NCBI GenBank assembly: GCA_023390175.1
Contig: JAEWDK010000020.1
Coordinates: forward strand, 1-64,000
Reading direction: 5' to 3'
DNA: 64,000 bases
Origin: Bacillota bacterium
GTDB lineage: Bacteria; Bacillota; Clostridia; Oscillospirales; Acutalibacteraceae
Every line of letters begins with the position of its first letter. Position 1 is the first letter of the stretch. This document shows, one piece after another, positions 1 to 8,308 of the stretch. The notes under the pieces are model-generated. The model was not told the DNA's origin. It saw only the letters and a program-made list of their open reading frames with translations, and did not search any database. The position numbers and the translations under genes were made by a program.

Positions 1-43
1 TTTTTCGGCCCCGGCCGCCGGCCAAGCCCCGCGCCCTTCTGGT

Positions 44-2680
44 TTAAGCCTTTTTAGAAAATTTTCTTTGGAACACTTTAATAACTTCCACAATGGGAAT
101 GACGGAAAACGCAAGTGTTAAGGCAACCGCGTATTCAGCAAGGGAAATCTCTTCAAACCCGAACGCAACCGAAAGTGCCGGAATATAAATCACCGCTGTT
201 GTCAGAAGAAGCGACATCAGCATTGCGCCAATCAGATAAAAGTTTTGATGCTTCATCGTGAAAATGGAGCCGCGCTGGGAGCGCATATTGAAGGAGTGAA
301 ATATTTCCGTCATAGACATGGTTAAAAAAGCCATCGTCATTCCGTCTGAGCTGTTGGTAATTTCCCAGACGCCGGCCTCCATGAAATGCCCGACAAAGTA
401 AGCGGCAAGCGTTAAAAGCGTAACCAAAATCCCCTGATAAGCAACATCGGCGCCAAGCCCGCCGGCAAAAATGCCGTCCTTTGAGCTGCGGGGTTTACGC
501 TGCATGAGGTCCTTTTCCTCTTTTTCCATGCCGAGCGCAAGCGCCGGGAAGCAGTCGGTAATTAAGTTAATCCACAGAAGGTGAACCGGCTTCAGAATGG
601 TAAAGCCCATAATTGTAGCCGAGAAAACGGACAGGACCTCGCTCAGGTTGGAGGCCAGCAGGAACTGAATCGCCTTGCGGATATTATCGTATATTTTTCG
701 GCCTTCTTCCACCGCGGAAACGATGGTTGCAAAGTTATCGTCCGCAAGCACCATGTCGGCAACGTTTTTCGTTACGTCGGTTCCGGTAATTCCCATGCCG
801 ATGCCGATATCCGCGCTTTTAATGGACGGCGCGTCGTTTACACCGTCGCCGGTCATGGCGGTAACCATGCCGTTGCTTTTCCATGCGTTTACAATGCGAA
901 CCTTATGTTCCGGCTGGACTCTGGCATAAACGGAATACTGGCCGATGGTTTTCCTGAACTCGTCTTCCCCAATCTCGTTTAACTGCGAGCCGGTAATTGC
1001 CTGTGACGCGTCCGTTATAATGCCCAGCTGAATGGCAATTGCAACAGCCGTATCCTTGTGATCCCCCGTAATCATAACCGGGCGGATACCCGCTGTTTTG
1101 CATTCCTTGATGGCGTCCACAACTTCGGGGCGCACGGGGTCGATCATTCCGGTCAAACCGATAAAGGTAAGCCCCTGTTCAAGTGTTTCCGGCTCAAAGG
1201 AGGACGGTGCCTGGGGGTACTGTTTATACGCGGCGCAGAGCACACGAAGTGCCTGGTCGGCCATGCGCTTATTTTCCGCCGCAATTTTTTTGTAAATGTC
1301 ATCCGTCAACGCGACCGTTTTGCCGTTCTGTAAAACATGAGTGCATTTTTTCAGCACTTCATCCGGCGCGCCTTTTGTGTATTGAATTATGCCGCTGTCA
1401 GTGGAATGGACGGTTGACATCATCTTTCGCACCGAATCAAACGGAGCCTCGCCAATACGTGGATTTGCAGCTTTTAAATCATACTTTTTCAGTGACAGAC
1501 CGGCTGCGTAGCTTACCAGCGCGCATTCGGTCGGCTCGCCCGTCACTTCACCGGATTCGCTGAGCTCCGCGTCGCTGCACAGTGCCATAGCTTTTGCCAG
1601 AAGCGCTTCGTCTTCCCCAACATGATCGACCACTGTCATTTTATTCTGCGTCAGCGTTCCGGTTTTATCGGAGCAGATAATCTGCGCGCAGCCGAGCGTT
1701 TCTACCGCGGTAAGCCGGCGGATTACCGCATTTCGCTTTGACATGCTGGTAACGCCGATGGACAGCACAATAGTTACTACAGTCGCAAGACCTTCCGGAA
1801 TCGCCGCTACGGCCAGACTGACAGCCACCATAAAGGTGTTCAAAACGGCCTGTGCGTTTAAGTTCCCTTCTTTTATCAGACTGAACGCGAACATGAAAAT
1901 ACAAATGCCAACAACCAAATACGTTAAAATTTTACTCAGCTGATTTAATTTCAGCTGAAGCGGCGTTGCGCTCTGTTCGGCCTGGGCAAGCGCGTCCGCG
2001 ATTTTGCCCATTTCCGTTTCCATTCCGGTAGCCACAACAACCGCCCTGCCGCGGCCATATACCACGGTACTGCCCATGTACGCCATGTTTTTGCGGTCGC
2101 CGAGCGGCACCTCTTTTTCATGATTCAGTGTGAGCGTGTTGATAATCTTATTGACCGGCACCGACTCGCCCGTTAAAGCGGCTTCTTCAATTTTCATGCT
2201 GGCGCTTTCAATAATTCTGCTGTCCGCCGGTACGGCGTCGCCCGCTTCCAGTACAATTACATCACCGACTGCCAGGTCCTCGCTCTTTACGGCAACAACG
2301 GACCCGTCGCGCAGTACCTTGGAGGTGGAAGCCGCCATTTCCTGCAGCGCTTCAATCGCCTTTTCCGCTTTGTTTTCCTGATAAACGCCAAGTACGGCGT
2401 TGATCATTACAACAATCATAATAATAAACACATCGGCGGAAGACTCATTTGCATACGCCGAAGTGATTGCCGAAATAATTGCGGCAACAATCAAAATAAT
2501 CGTCATCGGGTCGCCAAGCTGCTTTACAAACCGTTTCAGCAAAGAATCCTTTTTCCCCTCGGCCAGCTTGTTCTTTCCGTTCTGCTGTAAACGAAGGTTT
2601 GCTTCTTCGTTCGAAAGGCCGGATTCACTGCTGTGAACCTGTTGAAAAACTTGCTCTGCATTTTCCAAATAGTACTTCAT
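44..2680 (-). CDS. P-type cation ATPase, PMCA/SERCA-like (Ca2+ or Mn2+ exporter)
   Basis: This 878-residue integral membrane pump would export a divalent cation from the cytoplasm at the cost of ATP. An N-terminal cation-ATPase domain is followed by the actuator TGES loop (about residue 170), the phosphorylation motif DKTGTLT (about 340) and the hinge TGDGVNDAP (about 610). The membrane motif PEGL in TM4 and NLITD in TM6 are those of the P2A (Ca2+/Mn2+) group, and CPx heavy-metal motifs are absent. Its leader carries two Mn2+-type riboswitches, so manganese is at least as likely a substrate as calcium (inference; Lactococcus YoaB is a precedent). The ATG start has a GGAGGAAA-like site just upstream. 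Substrate is uncertain; family is secure. Confidence 0.95.
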   Translation of the reverse strand: MKYYLENAEQVFQQVHSSESGLSNEEANLRLQQNGKNKLAEGKKDSLLKRFVKQLGDPMTIILIVAAIISAITSAYANESSADVFIIMIVVMINAVLGVYQENKAEKAIEALQEMAASTSKVLRDGSVVAVKSEDLAVGDVIVLEAGDAVPADSRIIESASMKIEEAALTGESVPVNKIINTLTLNHEKEVPLGDRKNMAYMGSTVVYGRGRAVVVATGMETEMGKIADALAQAEQSATPLQLKLNQLSKILTYLVVGICIFMFAFSLIKEGNLNAQAVLNTFMVAVSLAVAAIPEGLATVVTIVLSIGVTSMSKRNAVIRRLTAVETLGCAQIICSDKTGTLTQNKMTVVDHVGEDEALLAKAMALCSDAELSESGEVTGEPTECALVSYAAGLSLKKYDLKAANPRIGEAPFDSVRKMMSTVHSTDSGIIQYTKGAPDEVLKKCTHVLQNGKTVALTDDIYKKIAAENKRMADQALRVLCAAYKQYPQAPSSFEPETLEQGLTFIGLTGMIDPVRPEVVDAIKECKTAGIRPVMITGDHKDTAVAIAIQLGIITDASQAITGSQLNEIGEDEFRKTIGQYSVYARVQPEHKVRIVNAWKSNGMVTAMTGDGVNDAPSIKSADIGIGMGITGTDVTKNVADMVLADDNFATIVSAVEEGRKIYDNIRKAIQFLLASNLSEVLSVFSATIMGFTILKPVHLLWINLITDCFPALALGMEKEEKDLMQRKPRSSKDGIFAGGLGADVAYQGILVTLLTLAAYFVGHFMEAGVWEITNSSDGMTMAFLTMSMTEIFHSFNMRSQRGSIFTMKHQNFYLIGAMLMSLLLTTAVIYIPALSVAFGFEEISLAEYAVALTLAFSVIPIVEVIKVFQRKFSKKA

Positions 2681-2783
2681 TGTTTCATTTCCTCCAATTT
2701 GTCAGGGCGTTTTTGAAAACGGAAAACCGACGGTGAACTAAATTTGAAGTTTTCAGACAACCCTTATCCAAAGTCAATCTATA

Positions 2784-2915
2784 AAAAAGGCTCATGCACA
2801 GCTTTTTTCAAAGCCATACATGAGTCTTGTTCTTTAAGGCAAGCCAGGCCGGAACGGCCATGCTGTTGACTTGACACATACGAAACCGTATGCAAACTAC
2901 TCCCCCACGAGACAT
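2784..2915 (-). promoter_or_regulatory. yybP-ykoY (Mn2+) riboswitch, gene-proximal copy, with terminator
   Basis: On the minus strand this leader segment reads GGGGGAGTAG, a CATACG/CGTATG hairpin, GTCAA, a GGCCG-containing hairpin, then GAACAAGACTC. These are the conserved blocks of the yybP-ykoY aptamer. The 3' end of the aptamer overlaps the 5' arm of a hairpin ending in a run of T (2783-2826), a normal intrinsic terminator. Ligand binding would stabilise the closing stem and prevent termination, so metal should switch the pump gene on (known mechanism of the class, inferred here). It is the second of two tandem copies and lies about 140 bp before the ATPase start. Confidence 0.85.
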
Positions 2916-2980
2916 GTTCAATTATATGCTCTGCGAATAAAGCGTTCCCTTGAATACACACGATATTCTGAATAGAAAAC

Positions 2981-3115
2981 AAAAAAACTCAAGTATAGCT
3001 TTTTGATAAGCTACACATGAGTCTTGTTCTTTAAGGCAAGCCAGACCGAAACGGCCATGCATGTTGACTTGGCACATACGAAAATCGTATGCAAACTACT
3101 CCCTCAAGGGTATAT
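2981..3115 (-). promoter_or_regulatory. yybP-ykoY (Mn2+) riboswitch, promoter-proximal copy, with terminator
   Basis: A second copy of the same aptamer lies directly upstream. Its minus-strand blocks are GGGAGTAG, the CATACGA/TCGTATG hairpin, CAAGTCAAC, GGCCG and GAACAAGACTC, followed by its own terminator hairpin and T run at 2981-3022. The two copies differ at scattered positions, mostly in stems with compensating changes, as expected for two functional RNAs rather than a very recent duplication. Each copy has an independent expression platform, so transcription must pass two ligand-controlled terminators in series. Confidence 0.83.
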
Positions 3116-3134
3116 CATTTTCAATTGCCTGAAT

Positions 3135-3163
3135 ATCATAACAACTAAACACAAGAATGTCAA
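3135..3163 (-). promoter_or_regulatory. Sigma-A promoter of the riboswitch-ATPase transcript
   Basis: On the minus strand a perfect TTGACA (3158-3163) is separated by 17 bp from TATGAT (3135-3140). The predicted start lies about 10-15 nt before the first riboswitch, so both aptamers are in the transcript. Confidence 0.8.
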
Positions 3164-3266
3164 CTGTTTTTCAGATAAAATTCGCTCCCGATTGAAATAT
3201 TTCACTGTTTACAGGTCTCATTTTCTCAACACCCTCGACAATTTGTGACAAAAGTGATAAATTTAT

Positions 3267-3430
3267 AAGGAACCACTGATTGAATGAGAGTACACAGATG
3301 CCAAAACGTTTTTTGTCTGGCAAGGAAAAAAGCGCACGAATACTTGCCGTATGCGGAGCATTTTTGACGCTGTCTGGGCGGAAAACCGTACAGGCAGATG
3401 CGTGGGTGGAATAAATCAGTGATTCCTTAA
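3267..3430. repeat. MITE-like element with terminal inverted repeats, about 165 bp
   Basis: The left end AAGGAACCACTGATT (from 3267) is matched in inverted orientation by AATCAGTGATTCCTT (ending near 3428), with one mismatch in 15. No open reading frame spans the interior. Ends like this occur on IS5-group elements (family resemblance only), so this is probably a non-autonomous element mobilised in trans. It fills most of the gap between the ATPase promoter and the next gene; nothing else is visible in that gap. Confidence 0.6.
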
Positions 3431-3590
3431 ATGTCGGTAAAATTTATCTGCAGAAGTGCGGCGGGCAGCCGGCACTGAAAGGGAATTGATGAAGAGTTTG
3501 ATATATAAAGCAGAGAGCAGCCGTATTAACCGCTTTCCTTTTAACATCTTAATAAACGGCCTGCTTAAAGACACGGAAGGGACGCCCGCA

Positions 3591-4280
3591 ATGCAAACTC
3601 ATAATAAAAAGGACAGAAAACAGCGGTATCGCACCTTCGCTGTTTTAATCGCAGTAATTGTGGCTGTATTGGCCACGGCTTTTTCCGGCTGTGGCAGCCA
3701 ACAGGGAAGCAGTTCCTCCGCTGCCGATTCTTCCTCTGCTGAAGCCTCCGCTTCACCGGGTGCGCCTGCCGCCGCTAGTCAGTCTTCAGCACCGGTTTCA
3801 CAGCAGTCTTCTTCCCAAATGTCTTCCGCTGGGGAATATGCCCTTGCGGCCGGTTCCGGCAGTTCATCCGCACCCGAAGCCAGCGCCGGAACCGCAGCTC
3901 AATCCGCCGCGTCCGCCGCACCTTCCGCTTCCTCTGCAAAATCCGCAGCGCAGGCTGACTCGGGAACAAATTCCCAGTCCGTTTTTCAATCTGTATTTGG
4001 CAGTGACGCGGGTTCCGAACCCGGCAGTACGGAAAAGGATACGAGCGGTTCAAAAATTTCAATGGCAGAATACAATAGGATTGAAGACGGCATGACTTAT
4101 GCGGATGTAAAATCGACAATCGGTGGCGACGGAAAAATCCGGTGGGAGTCTGGAACAAAGGGAAGCCGCACGTACACGGTGGTGTATCGCTGGGCGGGTT
4201 CCGGCTCATCCGGGGCTTATGCCGATTTAACATTTGAAGACGGAAGCCTGAATTGGAAAATGCAATTCAGTTTGGAATAA
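3591..4280 (+). CDS. Lipoprotein with BamE/DUF3862-like C-terminal domain
   Basis: This is a 229-residue predicted surface lipoprotein. A charged N-terminus and a hydrophobic stretch (about residues 15-32) end in a lipobox-like FSGC. A long Ser/Ala/Pro-rich linker (about 35-150) follows, then a compact C-terminal domain beginning EYNRIEDGMTYADVKSTIGG. That block resembles the DUF3862/SmpA-OmlA fold, where it mediates protein contacts on the cell surface. I chose ATG 3591 because it has GGAAGGG upstream and places the lipobox correctly; an in-frame extension upstream lacks a binding site and enters the MITE-flanking sequence. Exact function is unknown. Confidence 0.75.
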   Translation: MQTHNKKDRKQRYRTFAVLIAVIVAVLATAFSGCGSQQGSSSSAADSSSAEASASPGAPAAASQSSAPVSQQSSSQMSSAGEYALAAGSGSSSAPEASAGTAAQSAASAAPSASSAKSAAQADSGTNSQSVFQSVFGSDAGSEPGSTEKDTSGSKISMAEYNRIEDGMTYADVKSTIGGDGKIRWESGTKGSRTYTVVYRWAGSGSSGAYADLTFEDGSLNWKMQFSLE

Positions 4281-4349
4281 AGAAAAGCTGTGCACCTTTT
4301 CCCCGCATTTTTATCCCGTTTTCGGCAATGCTATGGCAGAGGTGATACG

Positions 4350-4511
4350 ATGAATCTGGACGATGTTTTATCCAGCCCTGAAATGGAGCAATACTTTAAC
4401 AATTTACCGATGGATGTCCGACAAAAGCTGATAAAAGACGGGGATCACATCAGTACATCGAATGAGCTATACACAAAAGCAGAAAATTTATTGAGTAACT
4501 CTGAAAAATAA
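4350..4511 (+). CDS. Small hypothetical protein (53 aa)
   Basis: A short acidic protein starts MNLDDVLSSPEMEQYF and has no signal peptide or membrane segment. The ATG at 4350 follows a clear GAGGTGAT ribosome binding site. The composition (helix-forming, with LPMDVRQKLI in the middle) is that of small cytosolic clostridial proteins of unknown role. It follows the lipoprotein by about 70 bp and may share its transcript; a strong terminator follows. No function is proposed. Confidence 0.6.
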   Translation: MNLDDVLSSPEMEQYFNNLPMDVRQKLIKDGDHISTSNELYTKAENLLSNSEK

Positions 4512-4567
4512 ATTAACTATCCTATGGCTGGCATTATGAAAATATAAGCTGGCAGCTGCCTTTTTGC

Positions 4568-4608
4568 AAAACTCCCGCAATCAGCAAAAGCTGCATTGCG
4601 GGAGTTTT
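4568..4608. terminator. Bidirectional intrinsic terminator
   Basis: A perfect 14-bp stem (AAAACTCCCGCAAT / ATTGCGGGAGTTTT) sits between two convergent genes. A/T tracts on both sides let it serve both strands. Confidence 0.85.
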
Positions 4609-4617
4609 CTGTGCAAT

Positions 4618-4959
4618 TTATACTTCGTTGAAGGCGAAGCATACAATTTGACGAATCGGGATAATGAGTACCGTACCGAATCTTCTGCGGCATTCACATC
4701 CATCATCGAACAGGTTCCCGCTCCGAATACCAAACGGATGGCAGGGTGCGGAGGGTATCGATGTGATGAGCCTGATAAAGTCGCGCTCCACCCTTACCAG
4801 AAGGCCTGTGAAGCCCCTGCCTGTGCAGCCACCGCTGGCGGTGAACACGGTTATGACTTTTCCTATATTATCGCGAAGTTCCTCAAGATCGATCCTGTTA
4901 TTTGATTCGTTTTCAGAATTATTGTTGCTGCTATTATTGCCGCAGGTGCTGAGTGACAT
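4618..4959 (-). CDS. Small Cys/Asn-rich protein, paralogue of the divergent gene at 5216
   Basis: This 113-residue protein begins with a low-complexity Ser/Asn/Cys segment (MSLSTCGNNSSNNN). A conserved core follows: GKVITVFTASGGCTGRGFTG, then VERDFIRLIT and a C-terminal IRQIVCF strand. The GK-ITVF-SG-FTG-L-V-D-IRLIT pattern looks like a short beta-barrel resembling small LSm-type or DUF2642-like spore proteins; this is a structural guess. ATG 4959 is preceded by GGAGGAG, better than the in-frame ATG ten codons upstream. The neighbouring divergent gene encodes a paralogue (5216-5530). Cysteines near both ends suggest cross-linking or an extracellular/coat role, unproven. Confidence 0.65.
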   Translation of the reverse strand: MSLSTCGNNSSNNNSENESNNRIDLEELRDNIGKVITVFTASGGCTGRGFTGLLVRVERDFIRLITSIPSAPCHPFGIRSGNLFDDGCECRRRFGTVLIIPIRQIVCFAFNEV

Positions 4960-5215
4960 AGTATCTCCTCCAAAATTGAATTTGAACAAGTTGATTGCAA
5001 TCGCAATTTTGTTCGTATCGAAATAAATTAATAATCAAAGAAACCACCGCAAAGCAGATTCTTCCAATTAAATATTTGAATCAATACATAATATGACAAG
5101 CTGTAAAATTAGTGCTAGTCAACATATTAAAGATAATTCCGATTTTCTGCGCTGTGGCAAGCGGACATAAATTCCGTATTATAGTGTAGCTCTATTATGA
5201 TTGGAGTAGAGAATT

Positions 5216-5530
5216 ATGATACATGTAAAAGATTATCAGACATTGGATACTCTGGTCAAAACGGATTTTTCGCCCTTCAGGCTGCAGCTGCAGCCTTTGG
5301 TCGGAAAACAGATCACCGTATTCGTTGACAGCGGTGATGCCGGCCACAATCATTTTACCGGAATATTAATTGAAGTTTCATCCGACCATATACGGCTGAT
5401 AACCAGCCCGCCACCAAAGGCAAGGAACCGAACGTGCCACTCCTGCGGCAGTATGGGCCGTTCTTGTGCCACAACCAATGTACATATTATGATAAATCAC
5501 ATTGACGCGATTGCTTACGACTATGTGTAG
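5216..5530 (+). CDS. Small protein, paralogue of the divergent gene at 4618
   Basis: A 104-residue protein shares the core of its divergent neighbour: GKQITVFVDSG, HFTGILIEV, DHIRLIT and a closing strand INHIDAIAY. A Cys cluster (CHSCGSMGRSC) follows the core, where the other paralogue has CEC. There is no signal peptide or TM segment. The start at 5216 follows TTGGAG. The 256-bp interval between the two paralogues must hold both promoters; I see no other gene in it. Function unknown. Confidence 0.65.
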   Translation: MIHVKDYQTLDTLVKTDFSPFRLQLQPLVGKQITVFVDSGDAGHNHFTGILIEVSSDHIRLITSPPPKARNRTCHSCGSMGRSCATTNVHIMINHIDAIAYDYV

Positions 5531-5690
5531 CGGCAAACCGCATTTTAAATTCCCCGGCATCAGGGAATAAATTTAAATTGATTTTCGCATTCGGTCATAC
5601 TATAATAAAATGGATGTATCACTTTACAACGATATAGGCACCAAAATGAAACGATATTCGTATCCAATAGATACAAAAGGAGATTATCTT

Positions 5691-6017
5691 ATGTTGAGCA
5701 AAAGGGAAATGCCGGATTGCCCGGTGGAAATGACACTGCAGCTGATGGGGGATCGCTGGAAAGTGCTCATTATTCGGGATTTACTTGGCGGAACGAAACG
5801 CTTCGGCGAACTGAAAAAATCCGTCGGTGATATTACGCAAAAGGTATTAACTTCAAATCTTCGCGCCATGGAGGAAAGTGGACTGCTCACCCGAAAAGTG
5901 TATGCCGAGGTACCGCCGAAGGTGGAATACACTTTGACTGAAACGGGCTACAGCCTGAAACCGGTTCTTGATTCCATGACCGCATGGGGAACGGAATATA
6001 AATACAAAAATGCTTAA
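5691..6017 (+). CDS. HxlR-family transcriptional regulator
   Basis: This is a 108-residue winged-helix DNA-binding protein. The family signature is clear: CPVEMTLQLMGDRWKVLIIR, then LLGGTKRFGELKKSV, ITQKVLTSNLR and the wing YTLTETG. HxlR proteins usually sense reactive electrophiles or redox state and often act as dimers on a neighbouring gene. I chose ATG 5691, which has AAAGGAG, over upstream in-frame starts. No divergent target gene is obvious and a terminator follows immediately, so its regulon cannot be inferred from context. Confidence 0.9.
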   Translation: MLSKREMPDCPVEMTLQLMGDRWKVLIIRDLLGGTKRFGELKKSVGDITQKVLTSNLRAMEESGLLTRKVYAEVPPKVEYTLTETGYSLKPVLDSMTAWGTEYKYKNA

Positions 6018-6038
6018 ACTCGAATGAATGATACGATA

Positions 6039-6076
6039 AAAATGAGCGTCCCTTTGTGTGGGACGCTCATTTTTTA
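6039..6076 (+). terminator. Intrinsic terminator after the HxlR gene
   Basis: The stem AATGAGCGTCCC / GGGACGCTCATT with a short loop and a run of T follows the HxlR stop codon. It also lies at the 3' end of the opposing repair operon. Confidence 0.85.
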
Positions 6077-6122
6077 TGTCATATTAAAATCATAATTGCT
6101 GCCGGAAGAAAGATCAGCATGG

Positions 6123-6812
6123 TTATCTTCGCATTGCGCGCATAACATCTTTTGCAGCTTTGTCCACTTTCAACGATTCGGTTATTTTTTGCAGCGCCTT
6201 GTTGTAGGTAAAATCATCAAGGCTGTTGTTCTTTAAATAATTCATTGTCCGTTCTGAAAAATCAATAAAATAGATTGAAATTGCCCAAGCGACTGCCATT
6301 TTGGCATAATAACCGCCGCAGCGAATTTGGTCAAGCAGGCGCAGAGCAGCGTCAATATGCTGTTCGTCCACGTAATAGAACAGCAGCATTACCACGCCGA
6401 AGCGGACAAAGTATTCCCTGTCGTCTTTCAAATAAGGTTGAAGGAATTCCCACATTTTTTCCGGGCAGATTTTGGGCAGCTTCAGCCCGGTACAAAAGCT
6501 GTCGCATACCGACCAGTTGTTGATTTTGGGAATAAATTGTTCCACATACAGCAAAATTTCGTCCGGTTCGGCTTTGGCGTAACCAATTACCATGCCCTGT
6601 AGCATAATTTCTTCAAAGCTGCTATCCGAAGCACCCAGCAGGTATTCCCGCCAGTTACTGCGCGCAAGCTCCTTCGCAATTTTCCGCAGCTTCGGCAGTC
6701 GAACGCCCAGCACGGTGCACGGGTCGATATTGGGAATCAGCGCGCTGGAAAATCTTTGGAAATCCGGTTCGGCCAAAGCCAGCAGGCGCTCATGGAGCTG
6801 TTCATTTCTCAT
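6123..6812 (-). CDS. DNA alkylation repair protein, AlkD-like HEAT-repeat glycosylase
   Basis: This 229-residue soluble protein has the AlkC/AlkD superfamily pattern of repeated helical pairs, for example VLGVRLPKLRKIAKELA, then a conserved W region (INNWSVCDSFC). AlkD-type enzymes remove positively charged N3- and N7-alkylpurines without base flipping. The gene is the last of the operon beginning with the Ada-type regulator and overlaps the ogt stop codon by 11 bp, indicating translational coupling. Length matches the family (about 220-240 residues). The catalytic Asp cannot be assigned with certainty by eye. Confidence 0.85.
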   Translation of the reverse strand: MRNEQLHERLLALAEPDFQRFSSALIPNIDPCTVLGVRLPKLRKIAKELARSNWREYLLGASDSSFEEIMLQGMVIGYAKAEPDEILLYVEQFIPKINNWSVCDSFCTGLKLPKICPEKMWEFLQPYLKDDREYFVRFGVVMLLFYYVDEQHIDAALRLLDQIRCGGYYAKMAVAWAISIYFIDFSERTMNYLKNNSLDDFTYNKALQKITESLKVDKAAKDVMRAMRR

Positions 6813-7278
6813 AGGAATTTCTTTTCTCTAAATCGAGCAGATATTTTTTCACACCCAGCCCGCCCGCGTAGCCAACCATGCTGCCGTCCTGCCCAATCAC
6901 GCGGTGGCAGGGAACCACAATCATAACAGGATTGCGGTTGTTTGCCATGCCCACGGCACGGCAGGATTTCGGGTTGCCGATTTCTTCCGCGATTTGTTTG
7001 TAGCTGCGGGTTTCACCGTAAGAAATCGCCTGAAGCGCCTTCCAGTCCGCCAGCTGAAACTCTGTTCCGTGCAGGGAAACGGGCAATTCAAAAATTTTTC
7101 GTTTGCCGCTGAAATACTCCCAAAGCTGTTCCGACGCTTTTTGAAGCAAGGGCGTTTCATATTCAGAAAAGTCTTGCGGCAGCTTATCATTTTTAAAAAA
7201 TATATTTGTAATCCCGGTGCCGTTTTCCGCAATGGCAAGGGTGCCGATCGGAAAATCGTAGTACCAAATGTTCTTCAT
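6802..7278 (-). CDS. ogt: Methylated-DNA--[protein]-cysteine S-methyltransferase
   Basis: This suicide repair enzyme transfers the alkyl group from O6-alkylguanine (and O4-alkylthymine) to its own cysteine. The active-site motif VVPCHRVIG is intact, preceded by the recognition-helix region (CRAVGMANNRNP). The N-terminal domain begins with a typical short beta-rich segment (YYDFPIGTLAIAENG). At 158 residues it is a normal stand-alone Ogt. An AGGAG site precedes ATG 7278. It sits third in the adaA operon, fitting an alkylation-response role. Confidence 0.95.
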   Translation of the reverse strand: MKNIWYYDFPIGTLAIAENGTGITNIFFKNDKLPQDFSEYETPLLQKASEQLWEYFSGKRKIFELPVSLHGTEFQLADWKALQAISYGETRSYKQIAEEIGNPKSCRAVGMANNRNPVMIVVPCHRVIGQDGSMVGYAGGLGVKKYLLDLEKRNSYEK

Positions 7279-7384
7279 TGTTTTTCTCCTGTTCCAGTTT
7301 TTGCGGATGGAGCAAATCCTTCTTTACCGTAACGGCATGAATTTTTTCGATTGGCATCGTCTGATCCGTTTGCCTCTTCTTCTG

Positions 7385-8308
7385 TCAAAACAGCGACAGC
7401 TGTGCGGATTTTTGCGACGGCGCCGTCCGGTCTGTAATCAGCTCATCTCCGCGGGGGACACCGGTAAGCAGCGGTGATTTGGGGTCATGCGCCAAAACGC
7501 GACGCCTCACCGCCTTTTCGCTTGTGGTGGCGTAGCAGTAGGTGCATCCGTTTAGGCAGGTATCATAGGCGCCAATGTCCACACTTTCAACACAGCCGCA
7601 GGCGGGGCGCTGACCGGAGTCTTTTTTTGCATGAATGGCACTGCCGGTAACCTGCTCAATCAGCTTTGGGTCAATGCAGGCAGAATGCCCGATTTGAAAG
7701 CCACTCAAATCTATTTCCTCCGCACAGGTAAATAAGGGAAGATGATAATCCGCGGCGATTTTTGAAAAGCCCCCGGCTGCAGCCAGCATTTCCTCACGGC
7801 TCATTCCATGAAAACCGTTTCCAATGTGAGCATAGGGGTCAATAAAACTAAAGACACAGCGGCGGGTGGAGCAACACAGCTCACCGCACAATTCCCGGAA
7901 GCGTTCCAAATGCCATGCAATCGAAAAGCTTTCGTTCACTATTACAGGGTCATAGCGCCAAACCACACGCTCAGGGCCGATCCGGCGGCTTAATTCCCGG
8001 AAGGTCCTGAGAAGCTCCGACTTCGGCGGCAAGCGGCGTTCCACACTGCGGTCGTATGGGGTCAGCGTAAACTGAAAGTAAAAGGAATACCCCATTTTTT
8101 CAATCATATCGAGTTTATCAAACATGGGTGCGGGATTCTTTGTCCAGAATACAATACAATCCACGTTGTCCGGTGAAAACTCCACCCGCCCCAGCCGGTT
8201 TGCGTTGCGCGGGTTGGGTATCAATACATATTTCTCTTTTAAGCGGTTCAAAAACCAGGTGGAATAATAGGCCGGAATATCTGTCCGGCGGCTTGCACTC
8301 AAAATCAT
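7385..8308 (-). CDS. DUF1848 family protein with C-terminal Cys cluster
   Basis: A 307-residue soluble protein of the DUF1848 family, whose biochemical function is not established. It starts MILSASRRTDIPAYYSTW and has the family block CIVFWTKNPAPM and WRYDPVIV. The C-terminal cluster is GCVESVDIGAYDTC followed by CTYCYAT, a spacing suggestive of an iron-sulphur or zinc site. Its start codon overlaps the adaA stop (ATGA), and ogt and an alkD-like gene follow, so it is probably induced with alkylation repair. A role in nucleic-acid repair is an inference from context. A 106-bp gap separates it from ogt without a visible terminator. Confidence 0.85.
   Translation of the reverse strand: MILSASRRTDIPAYYSTWFLNRLKEKYVLIPNPRNANRLGRVEFSPDNVDCIVFWTKNPAPMFDKLDMIEKMGYSFYFQFTLTPYDRSVERRLPPKSELLRTFRELSRRIGPERVVWRYDPVIVNESFSIAWHLERFRELCGELCCSTRRCVFSFIDPYAHIGNGFHGMSREEMLAAAGGFSKIAADYHLPLFTCAEEIDLSGFQIGHSACIDPKLIEQVTGSAIHAKKDSGQRPACGCVESVDIGAYDTCLNGCTYCYATTSEKAVRRRVLAHDPKSPLLTGVPRGDELITDRTAPSQKSAQLSLF

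Noticed and set aside
1058..1333. Several plus-strand frames of 60-130 codons inside the ATPase gene
   Set aside because: Antisense shadows of a GC-rich coding region; no start signals or composition of their own.
2779..2982. 67-residue minus-strand frame before the ATPase
   Set aside because: It is the riboswitch region; conserved RNA blocks explain the sequence.
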